41,752 nucleotides of DNA from contig URQJ01000001.1 in the NCBI GenBank assembly GCA_900549945.1, forward strand, positions 1 through 41,752, given 5' to 3'. Both the position numbers and the translations under genes were made by a program. Positions 10,950-17,311 of this stretch are shown here, in pieces. The first letter of the stretch is position 1. Each line of letters opens with the position of its first letter. The DNA comes from an uncultured Oscillospiraceae bacterium (GTDB lineage: Bacteria > Bacillota > Clostridia > Oscillospirales > Acutalibacteraceae). Below the pieces are notes generated by a model. That model did not search any database. It saw only the letters and a list, made by a program, of their open reading frames with translations, and had not been told where the DNA came from.

Positions 10950-12440
10950 TTACACCCCGACCCTTTCGAGCACGAAGTCCGCCATTTTGTCCGCAGCGCA
11001 GCGGTTCTCAAAGCGGACGGGCTTTCCGCGCAGCGCCTCAATCGGCTGCGGGACCGCTGTGCCCGAGAGCTGCGAGAGCAGCTCGGCCTTCTCAAATTCG
11101 TCCGCCGGCTTCTCGCAGCCGAACGCATCAAGGACGCTGTCGGAGAACTTGTACGGGCTCGCCGTAGAGGCGATCACCGCCGGCGTATCGTCGCCGGTCT
11201 CCGCCTTATACTGTGCGTACACGCCCATCGCAACCGCCGTGTGCGTGTCACAGAGGTAGCCGTCGCGCGCAAATACGTCGCGGATCACGCCGACCGTCTC
11301 CGCATCATCGCAGCAGCCGGCCCAAAACAGCGCGCGCACCGCGTCCGCCGTATCGCCGTCCACCGTGTAGGCGCCGCCGCTCTGCAGCGCCTCCATCCAC
11401 GCCGCCAGCTTTTTATCATCCTCGCCGCAGAGGTGGAACAAAAGGCGCTCGAGGTTGCTCGAGACCAGAATGTCCATCGAGGGCGAAATCGTCGTGTAGA
11501 AGCCGCGGTTGCGGTCGTATACGCCGGTGCGGATGAAATCCGTCAGGATATTGTTGCGGTTCGAGGCGCAGATGAATTTCCGCACGGGCAGGCCCATGCG
11601 CTTCGCGTAGTAGGCCGCGAGGATGTTGCCGAAATTGCCCGTCGGCACGACGACGTTGATCGGGGCGCCCATCGCTGTTTTGCCCGCCTGCACGAGGTCG
11701 AGATAAGCGGAGAAGTAGTAGACGATCTGCGGCAGCAGGCGGCCCCAGTTGATCGAATTCGCGCTCGAGAACATCTTTCCCTTCGCCGCAAGCGCAGCCT
11801 TGACGGCCTCATCCGTAAAGATGCGCTTCACACCGGTCTGCGCGTCGTCAAAATTGCCCTCGATCGCGCAGACGCAGAGGTTTTCACCCGCCTGCGTGTC
11901 CATCTGGCGCTTCTGCATCGGGCTGACGCCGTTTTCCGGGTAGAAAACGATCATTTCGGTGCCCGCCACATCGCGGAAGCCCTCGAGCGCGGCCTTGCCG
12001 GTATCGCCGGAGGTCGCGACGAGGATCACCGCCGTTTTGCCGTCCGCCGTCTTTTCCAGCGACTTCGTGAGCAGGTGCGGCAGAATTTGCAGCGCCATAT
12101 CCTTAAAGGCGCAGGTCGGACCGTGCCAAAGCTCGAGAACGTGCTTGTTTTCCCCGTGCGCATCGAGCGAAACGACCTTCGCCGGACTGCCGTTCTCAAA
12201 TTTTTCCGGGCTGTAGGCGCGCGCGGCGCACTCCGCGATCTCCCCGGCGGTAAAATCCGTCAGAAAGCGCGAGAGCACATACTCGGCGCGGCCGATGTAA
12301 TCGAGCGGCAGCATTTCGCCGAGGTCGGCAGCCGGAAAGGCTTCGGGCACAAACAGGCCGCCCTCGTCGGAAATGCCCTGCGCGATGGCCTTTGCAGCCG
12401 TCACGCGCAGCGCTGCGTTCCGCGTACTTTTATACATCAT
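10950..12440 (-). CDS. thrC: Threonine synthase
   Basis: This PLP enzyme converts O-phosphohomoserine to threonine. The PLP lysine lies in GPTCAFKDMALQILP, preceded by an active-site strand ELWHGPT. The cofactor-phosphate loop is VATSGDTGKAALEGF, and NSINWGRLLPQIVYYFSAY and PTGNFGNILAAYYAKRMG are hallmarks of the long (about 500-residue) bacterial/fungal class. A GGAGG Shine-Dalgarno eight bases before the ATG at 12440 sets the start, and the upstream in-frame ATG at 12455 lies before it. It has its own perfect promoter (12488-12516) and a hairpin at the transcript 5' end. No T-box is visible in the roughly 40-base leader. Confidence 0.96.
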   Translation of the reverse strand: MMYKSTRNAALRVTAAKAIAQGISDEGGLFVPEAFPAADLGEMLPLDYIGRAEYVLSRFLTDFTAGEIAECAARAYSPEKFENGSPAKVVSLDAHGENKHVLELWHGPTCAFKDMALQILPHLLTKSLEKTADGKTAVILVATSGDTGKAALEGFRDVAGTEMIVFYPENGVSPMQKRQMDTQAGENLCVCAIEGNFDDAQTGVKRIFTDEAVKAALAAKGKMFSSANSINWGRLLPQIVYYFSAYLDLVQAGKTAMGAPINVVVPTGNFGNILAAYYAKRMGLPVRKFICASNRNNILTDFIRTGVYDRNRGFYTTISPSMDILVSSNLERLLFHLCGEDDKKLAAWMEALQSGGAYTVDGDTADAVRALFWAGCCDDAETVGVIRDVFARDGYLCDTHTAVAMGVYAQYKAETGDDTPAVIASTASPYKFSDSVLDAFGCEKPADEFEKAELLSQLSGTAVPQPIEALRGKPVRFENRCAADKMADFVLERVGV

Positions 12441-12462
12441 GGCGTGAGCCTCCATTCATTGA

Positions 12463-12486
12463 GGGTTCCCGGTTTCCGGGCAACCC
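12463..12486 (-). promoter_or_regulatory. hairpin at the 5' end of the thrC transcript
   Basis: GGGTT-G-CCCGG and CCGGG-AACCC pair around an AAA loop, with one bulged G. It starts right after the -10 box, so the predicted transcription start falls inside the left arm. It could be an operator palindrome or a 5' stability element. No T-run follows. Confidence 0.5.
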
Positions 12487-12487
12487 C

Positions 12488-12516
12488 ATTATACTGTATT
12501 CAGGCTCCTGTGTCAA
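12488..12516 (-). promoter_or_regulatory. perfect-consensus sigma-A promoter of thrC
   Basis: TTGACA, exactly 17 bases and TATAAT, all twelve positions matching consensus, on the minus strand. The -35 box lies inside the last codons of the M19 peptidase gene, which stops at 12500. Confidence 0.9.
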
Positions 12517-13435
12517 AGCGTTTGAAAAAAGAAGCCGCATTTTCAAAGAAAATTTTCCGCACAAGCCCCTCGGAAAGGTTGTGCCGCAGGAAAACCTCCG
12601 CGATCGACTCGACCGATTCGAGCCCCGTGACGCCGTGCGGCATCGTGGAGCCGTCGAAATCGCTGCCCATCGCGAGCGCATCCGCGCCGCCGAGCGCGAG
12701 AAAATGCTCCGCGTGTGCAAAAATATCCTCGATATCCGCCTTTTCCGGTGCATCGTTCAGAAATGCCTTGTAGTAATTCAGGCCGACGAGCCCGCCGCGC
12801 GCGCAGATCACCTTGAACTGCGTGTCCGTCAAGTTGCGCGCGTGGCCGCAGACCGCCTTTGCGTTTGAGTGCGAGGCGACGAACGGGCGCGATGTATGCG
12901 CCGCCACGTCGTCGAAAAGGCGCTCGCTCGCGTGCGAGACATCGATCACGATGCCCTGCCGCTCCAGCTCGGCCACGGCTTTCCGGCCGAAGGGCGTCAG
13001 GCCGAACGTGTCGCCGGAAAGCACGCCGCTGCCGATCTCGTTGCTGCCGTTCCACGTGAGCGTCATCATACGCACGCCGCGCGCACGCATGCGCGCGATG
13101 TTCCCGAGCTCCCCGGCAGCCGCCGCGCCGCCCTCAACGGTGAGCATCAGCCCGACGCCCCACGTGTTCTCCATCGCCGCAATATCGGCGCCGGTGCGGA
13201 TCATGCGGAACGCGCCGCTCTCCGCCGCGCGGTCAAAGAAATCGGCATGGCGCTCAAAATACGCGAATGCCGCGGCGCCGCGCACGGTATCCGGCAGCCA
13301 AACCGCCGCACACTGGATGTACGGTGCAAAATGCGCGCCCTTTTCCACGCTGACGTGCAGGTCGTTGTGCAGCAACGACGCCTTCTTGTTCAGGCATTCC
13401 ACAAGCGTGTCGCAGTGCAGGTCAAAATACTGCAT
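12500..13435 (-). CDS. Membrane dipeptidase-like peptidase, family M19
   Basis: This 311-residue zinc hydrolase has the M19 (renal dipeptidase) metal ligands in order: the His-X-Asp of FDLHCDTL (residues 5-10), a glutamate in MLTVEGG, the histidine of VIDVSHAS, the next in FVASHSNA, and the aspartate of MGSDFDGS. The usual TLTWNGSNEIGSG strand is also clear. Bacterial members hydrolyse dipeptides, including D-residue substrates. No secretion signal is seen. It follows yraN in the operon by 15 bases and its 3' end contains the thrC promoter. Confidence 0.93.
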   Translation of the reverse strand: MQYFDLHCDTLVECLNKKASLLHNDLHVSVEKGAHFAPYIQCAAVWLPDTVRGAAAFAYFERHADFFDRAAESGAFRMIRTGADIAAMENTWGVGLMLTVEGGAAAAGELGNIARMRARGVRMMTLTWNGSNEIGSGVLSGDTFGLTPFGRKAVAELERQGIVIDVSHASERLFDDVAAHTSRPFVASHSNAKAVCGHARNLTDTQFKVICARGGLVGLNYYKAFLNDAPEKADIEDIFAHAEHFLALGGADALAMGSDFDGSTMPHGVTGLESVESIAEVFLRHNLSEGLVRKIFFENAASFFKRFDTGA

Positions 13436-13450
13436 AGTCTCCCCAGCCTT

Positions 13451-13807
13451 TCATCCGAAAAATACGTTTTCGAGGTATTCGATCCGCGCCGGCGCATCTC
13501 CGGGCATAAAGACCGCCGCAGCATCGAAGCGCGGCTGCAGGCCGGTGGGATGCCCGAGCAGGTAAAACTGCGCGGTTTTGACGATCCGCGCGCGCTTGCC
13601 CGGCGTGATCGCCTCAAACGGGTGCGTAAAGCTCCCCGCGCCGCGCGTCTTGACCTCGACAAAGGCGATATACCGCCCGTTTTCCGCGACGATGTCGATC
13701 TCCCCGAAGCGGCAGCGGAAATTCACCGCGGCGATGCGGTAGCCCTTTTTGCGCAGATACTCGGCCACAAAGCGCTCGCCGGCCCCGCCGGAAGCCGTGT
13801 TCGGCAT
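13451..13807 (-). CDS. YraN/UPF0102 family endonuclease-like protein
   Basis: This is a 118-residue protein of the UPF0102 family, related to Holliday-junction resolvase-type nucleases. Family motifs are GERFVAEYLRKKGY (residues 9-22), FRCRFGEIDIVAENG with the catalytic-type Asp, and the Glu-X-Lys of FVEVKTRG. It lies directly downstream of rnhB, the conserved rnhB-yraN order of Firmicutes. Biochemical role is not settled in the family. Confidence 0.92.
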   Translation of the reverse strand: MPNTASGGAGERFVAEYLRKKGYRIAAVNFRCRFGEIDIVAENGRYIAFVEVKTRGAGSFTHPFEAITPGKRARIVKTAQFYLLGHPTGLQPRFDAAAVFMPGDAPARIEYLENVFFG

Positions 13808-13818
13808 AAAACCGCCCC

Positions 13819-14415
13819 CTAGCCCAGAATTTTCTTCAGGAACGTCCTGCGGTGGATCGGCGACGGCCCGAACGCGCGCAGCGCCTCAACGTGCGCCTTC
13901 GTGCCATAGCCCTTGTGCTTCTCAAATTGATATTCGGGGTACTGCTTCGCATATTCCAGCATCACACGGTCCCTCGAAACTTTTGCGAGGATCGATGCCG
14001 CCGCGATACTCGGGCTTTTCGCGTCGCCCTTGACAACGGCCTCCCCGGGCACCGGCATCGGCGGCATGCGGTTGCCGTCGATCAAAACGTAGTCGCAGCG
14101 CCGCTGCATCGCATCAAAGGCGCGGCGCATCGCGAGGAACGTCGCTTGTAAAATGTTGATCTCGTCGATCTCCTTCTCGTCGGCGAAGCCGATGCCAAAG
14201 GCCAGCGCGTTTTCCTGAATCACCGGAAAAAGCAGCTCGCGCTTCTTCTCGCTCAGCTTCTTCGAATCGTTGAGGCCGTCGATCACAAGCCCCTCCGGCA
14301 GCAGAACCGCCGCCGCATAGACCGGCCCGGCCAGCGGGCCTCTGCCCGCCTCATCGATCCCGCACACCGCCGTGCAGCCGCGCAGGTATGCGTCATGCTC
14401 ATAGGTATAATCCAT
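13819..14415 (-). CDS. rnhB: Ribonuclease HII
   Basis: RNase HII removes ribonucleotides from RNA:DNA hybrids and misincorporated ribonucleotides. The DEDD active site begins with GIDEAGRGPLAGPV, and the next acidic residues lie in VLIDGNRMP and AKVSRDRVMLEYA. The C-terminal HKGYGTKAHVEAL segment is also diagnostic. I use the ATG at 14415 (MDYTYEHDAYLRG, 198 residues). An in-frame ATG at 14436 is possible, and neither has a strong Shine-Dalgarno. The upstream HD gene ends at 14463. Confidence 0.93.
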   Translation of the reverse strand: MDYTYEHDAYLRGCTAVCGIDEAGRGPLAGPVYAAAVLLPEGLVIDGLNDSKKLSEKKRELLFPVIQENALAFGIGFADEKEIDEINILQATFLAMRRAFDAMQRRCDYVLIDGNRMPPMPVPGEAVVKGDAKSPSIAAASILAKVSRDRVMLEYAKQYPEYQFEKHKGYGTKAHVEALRAFGPSPIHRRTFLKKILG

Positions 14416-14462
14416 CTTTATGTTCTTTCTCTCCATTCCGGCGCTCAATCGGGCTTTGGTAC

Positions 14463-15044
14463 TCAGCCCGGCGCGGCGCACCCGGCAACAGCCGCCATGA
14501 CGCGCCTATACTTGTCCCGGCAGATTCTCTTTCCCTGCGCGGACAGCTTATTATAGCTGCGCTCCAATTTGCCCACGACAAACTGCGTTCCCTCATCTAT
14601 ACCGAGGTCCCGGTTCACAAAGGCCAAATAAAACAGGGACGGAACCGCGTCGAAATGCGACACGGCATCCGCGTCCGCAACACAGATCTCCTCCGGAGAA
14701 TGCTTTTCCATGCGCCTGCTGCCCCTGTGATTCAAAATACACCGCTGTACAAGGGCTGTTTTCTCCGGATCGTAGTCTAATTTTGCAAGGATATCCTTCG
14801 CCATCTCCGCGCCGTGGATATGATGCTCCGCATACAGCGCATAATCTGTGACGGAAGCAATATCGTGCAACCACGCCGCAATCTCGACAACCTCCGGATC
14901 GGCGCCGTACTGCGGCGCCAGCTCAACTGCATTTTTTACAACCGCAAGGATGTGATGCCAGCAGCCCATGCCGAAAAAATTACCTTCGCTTTCACAGCGC
15001 CTGCGGATTTCACATCTGAGGTATCCGATAATATCCGCCCGCAT
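14463..15044 (-). CDS. HD-domain phosphohydrolase
   Basis: This 193-residue protein has the HD metal ligands in order: His of CWHHILAVV (near 29), His-Asp of AAWLHDIASV (near 59), His of EHHIHGAEMAK (near 74), and the distal Asp in VADADAVSHF. Related proteins hydrolyse nucleotides, and the substrate is not predictable here. The gene sits four bases after rbgA and ends before rnhB, interrupting the usual rbgA-rnhB junction. That suggests a later insertion into the operon. No clear Shine-Dalgarno precedes the ATG, so translation is probably coupled to rbgA. Confidence 0.85.
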   Translation of the reverse strand: MRADIIGYLRCEIRRRCESEGNFFGMGCWHHILAVVKNAVELAPQYGADPEVVEIAAWLHDIASVTDYALYAEHHIHGAEMAKDILAKLDYDPEKTALVQRCILNHRGSRRMEKHSPEEICVADADAVSHFDAVPSLFYLAFVNRDLGIDEGTQFVVGKLERSYNKLSAQGKRICRDKYRRVMAAVAGCAAPG

Positions 15045-15047
15045 ATC

Positions 15048-15935
15048 TTATACCAGCGGCCGGCCCACCGGCTCGAGCGTGATCTGCCCCAGCTTGCCCC
15101 CGCGGTATTCGTCCAGCACATTGACCGCCGCGCGCTCGGTGTCGATCTCCCCGCCGGCCATCAGCATGCCGCGCTTTCTGCCGATGCGCTCGAGGATCTC
15201 GTGGCCCTTGAGTCCTTCGGCCGGGTCGATCTCCGTCTTGTAGCGCGCGTTGACTGCCTGCGGGTACAGCATTTGCAGCAGCTCGAGCAGGCGGTAGGAA
15301 AGCCCCTCCGTGTCGAGGATTTCGTCGCGTACCGCGCCGGTAAACGCGAGATGCTCACCGACAACCGGGTCCTCAAACTTCGGCCAGAGCACGCCCGGCG
15401 TATCGAGCAGCTCGAAGCCCTTGCCGATCGTGAACCACTGGTTGCGGCGCGTCACGCCCGGCTTATCCTGCACCGCGGCCTTACCCGCGCCGCCGCCCTT
15501 ACAGAGGCGGTTGATCAGCGATGACTTGCCGACGTTCGGCACGCCGACAACCATGATGCGGATCGGCCGGCCGGTCATACCCTTGCGCTCCCACGCGGCG
15601 ATCTGCTCGCGCAGGATGCCGCGGATCTCGGGCATCAGGCGGTTCAGGCCTCTGCCCGTCTTGCAGTCGATCGGGATCGCGACCGTTTTGTGCTGCTTAA
15701 AATACTCGACCCACTGCGCGGTCTGCGCGGGGTCGGCCATATCGGCCTTATTCATCAGGACGATCTTCGGCTTGCTGCCGATGATGCCCTTCAAAACCGG
15801 GTTGCGACTGCTCACCGGGATGCGCGCGTCGATCAGCTCCGCGACGACGTCGACGAGCTTTAAGCTGCTCTGAATCGCGCGGCGCGTTTTCGCCATATGC
15901 CCCGGGAACCACTGCACCGACTGTACTTCACTCAT
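15048..15935 (-). CDS. rbgA: Ribosome biogenesis GTPase RbgA/YlqF
   Basis: This is a circularly permuted GTPase for late 50S assembly. The motif order G4-G1-G3 confirms permutation: MNKADMAD (near 61) precedes GVPNVGKSSLINRL (near 129) and LLDTPGVLWP. The N-terminus VQWFPGHMAKTRRAI is the family signature. The C-terminal RNA-binding region runs from about 200 to 295. An AAAGGAGG Shine-Dalgarno lies seven bases before the ATG. It follows lepB, as in many Firmicutes (lepB-rbgA-rnhB). Confidence 0.96.
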   Translation of the reverse strand: MSEVQSVQWFPGHMAKTRRAIQSSLKLVDVVAELIDARIPVSSRNPVLKGIIGSKPKIVLMNKADMADPAQTAQWVEYFKQHKTVAIPIDCKTGRGLNRLMPEIRGILREQIAAWERKGMTGRPIRIMVVGVPNVGKSSLINRLCKGGGAGKAAVQDKPGVTRRNQWFTIGKGFELLDTPGVLWPKFEDPVVGEHLAFTGAVRDEILDTEGLSYRLLELLQMLYPQAVNARYKTEIDPAEGLKGHEILERIGRKRGMLMAGGEIDTERAAVNVLDEYRGGKLGQITLEPVGRPLV

Positions 15936-15956
15936 TTTCTGCGCCTCCTTTTTCCG

Positions 15957-16532
15957 TCATTCGATCGCGCCGAAGCGGTCGAACGGGTAGAGCGTGAACA
16001 CCGCCTCGCCCAGAATGTGCCGCGTATCGACCATGCCGACCTCGGTGTAGCGGCTGTCCTTCGAGACGCTCCGATTGTCGCCGAGGACAAAAACGCAGCC
16101 CTCCGGCACCGTCTGCGGGAAAACCATCGCTTCCAGCATGCTGTACGGGCGCGTCGTGATGCCGTTTTCAAGGCCGAACAGCGTCTCGTCCACCGGCTCG
16201 CCGTCCACATAGACGGTGCCCGTCTCGTAGTCGATGTCAACGGTCTGGCCCTCCGTCGCGATCACACGCTTAATGATCGGCTCGCTCAGAACATTCGTCG
16301 CGACCACGACCGTCCCCTGTTCGACCGAATGGCCGAGATTCGTGACGATCAGCTTCTGGCCCTCCACGAAGTTCGGCAGCATGGATTCGCCCGTCACCGT
16401 GACGACGCGGAACAAAAACGTGAATACAAGAACCACGAGCGTGAGCGCAATGACGATTTCCTCAAGCCATTCGTACAGGGTTTTCACGCCCTTCGACGGC
16501 GCCATCGGCGGATTGTTGCTAACTTTTTCCAT
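15957..16532 (-). CDS. lepB: Type I signal peptidase
   Basis: This single-pass membrane serine protease cleaves signal peptides on the outer face. One N-terminal membrane helix (about residues 24-42, IVIALTLVVLVFTFLF) precedes box B with catalytic Ser50 in TGESMLPNF and the general base Lys88 in IIKRVIATEG. Boxes D and E are VLGDNRSVSKDSR and a late GEAVFTLYPF. A GGAG Shine-Dalgarno nine bases upstream fixes the start at 16532, giving 191 residues. It follows rplS, separated by a strong terminator. Confidence 0.95.
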   Translation of the reverse strand: MEKVSNNPPMAPSKGVKTLYEWLEEIVIALTLVVLVFTFLFRVVTVTGESMLPNFVEGQKLIVTNLGHSVEQGTVVVATNVLSEPIIKRVIATEGQTVDIDYETGTVYVDGEPVDETLFGLENGITTRPYSMLEAMVFPQTVPEGCVFVLGDNRSVSKDSRYTEVGMVDTRHILGEAVFTLYPFDRFGAIE

Positions 16533-16554
16533 ATATCTGTTCTCCGCAAATAAA

Positions 16555-16584
16555 GCAAAAAAGGGACAATGCTTTGCCCCTTTT
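16555..16584 (-). terminator. intrinsic terminator after rplS
   Basis: AAAAGGGGCAA pairs with TTGTCCCTTTT (11 pairs, one G-U) around AGCA, followed by a T-run on the minus strand. It separates rplS from lepB, though read-through must feed lepB unless a promoter in the 25 bases after it was missed. Confidence 0.85.
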
Positions 16585-16602
16585 ATTCCGTGTGCTATTC
16601 GA

Positions 16603-16947
16603 TTATCGAAGCTGCTCCTTGACCTTTGCAGCCTTACCGACTCTGTCGCGCAGGTAGTAGAGCTTCGCACGGCGTACGCGGCCCTTGCGGACGATCGCGA
16701 CGTCCTTCACGTTCGGGGAATGCAGCGGGAAAACTCTCTCCACGCCGACGCCGTAGGAAACACGGCGGACGGTGAAGGTTTCGCCGACGCCGGAACCCTT
16801 GCGGGCGATGACCGTGCCCTCGAACTGCTGGATTCTCTCTCTCTCTCCCTCGCGGATGTTAACGCTGACGCGAACGGTATCGCCAACGCTGAACTGGGGC
16901 GCCTGCTCCTTGACGGATTCGGCGGCAATGATCTTAAGTGCGTCCAT
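16603..16947 (-). CDS. rplS: 50S ribosomal protein L19
   Basis: This 114-residue protein lies at the 30S-50S interface. Family motifs are [20 protein letters not shown] (about 26-45), [31 protein letters not shown] (reported here in parts) and [11 protein letters not shown] near the end. The AGGAGG Shine-Dalgarno is strong. The usual upstream neighbours rimM and trmD are absent, and the gene has its own promoter and a roughly 145-base leader. Confidence 0.97.
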   Translation of the reverse strand: MDALKIIAAESVKEQAPQFSVGDTVRVSVNIREGERERIQQFEGTVIARKGSGVGETFTVRRVSYGVGVERVFPLHSPNVKDVAIVRKGRVRRAKLYYLRDRVGKAAKVKEQLR

Positions 16948-17091
16948 TTGATTTTCCTCCTAAATTATACTCAGACATTCATGTGCCCGCAGAGCCTGCA
17001 TGCACAGAGGACTGCCCGCTTCAATGACGCGGTTTGCACCGTGCATCGAACCCCATCGGCAGCTTGTGAGGGCCGACGGATTTCAAATGCT
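16948..17091 (-). ncRNA. candidate structured leader of rplS (L19 leader-like)
   Basis: The roughly 145-base leader between the promoter and rplS contains short stems, for example CGGT-GCAA-ACCG with a GNRA-type loop. It also has a GCATGCAGG/TGCGGGCACATGC-like region shortly before the Shine-Dalgarno. L19 leaders are known in low-GC Gram-positives as autoregulatory elements. I cannot confirm a match to that consensus by eye. Confidence 0.35.
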
Positions 17092-17096
17092 TCAAT

Positions 17097-17125
17097 ATCA
17101 TAGCACATCCCCGCGGAAAAAGCAA
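17097..17125 (-). promoter_or_regulatory. promoter of rplS
   Basis: TTGCTT, a 17-base spacer and TATGAT with an extended -10 TGC directly before TATGAT, on the minus strand. It is followed by a leader of about 145 bases. Confidence 0.6.
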
Positions 17126-17213
17126 GTATTTTTTGCCGGAAAATCCTCGATTTCCCGGCGGCGCGCTCTAAAGGGCGCTGCGGCCCGCACGCCTGCCGAT
17201 GCGCCGCGGCCAG

Positions 17214-17266
17214 CAAAACAGCCGGACGCTTCCTTTTTACAGTATAGCACAGGAAGCGCCCGGCTG
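17214..17266 (-). terminator. terminator of the GH92 gene
   Basis: A 16-bp stem (CAGCCGGGCGCTTCCT with AGGAAGCGTCCGGCTG, one G-U pair) with a 16-base loop is followed by TTTT on the minus strand, about 45 bases after the GH92 stop codon. Confidence 0.8.
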
Positions 17267-17269
17267 CAA
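17241..17269 (-). promoter_or_regulatory. possible second rplS promoter inside the GH92 terminator
   Basis: TTGCAG, a 17-base spacer and TATACT with an extended -10 TGC, minus strand. The -10 lies in the terminator loop and the -35 overlaps the left stem arm, so the same DNA may end one transcript and start another. Confidence 0.4.
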
Positions 17270-17311
17270 CACACCGTTATATTTTTGAACAGATCCCGTT
17301 CTCCCCGCCGG

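Noticed and set aside
12441..12487. T-box or threonine attenuator before thrC
   Set aside because: The leader is only about 40 bases, with no Stem I, no T-box sequence and no Thr-rich leader peptide.
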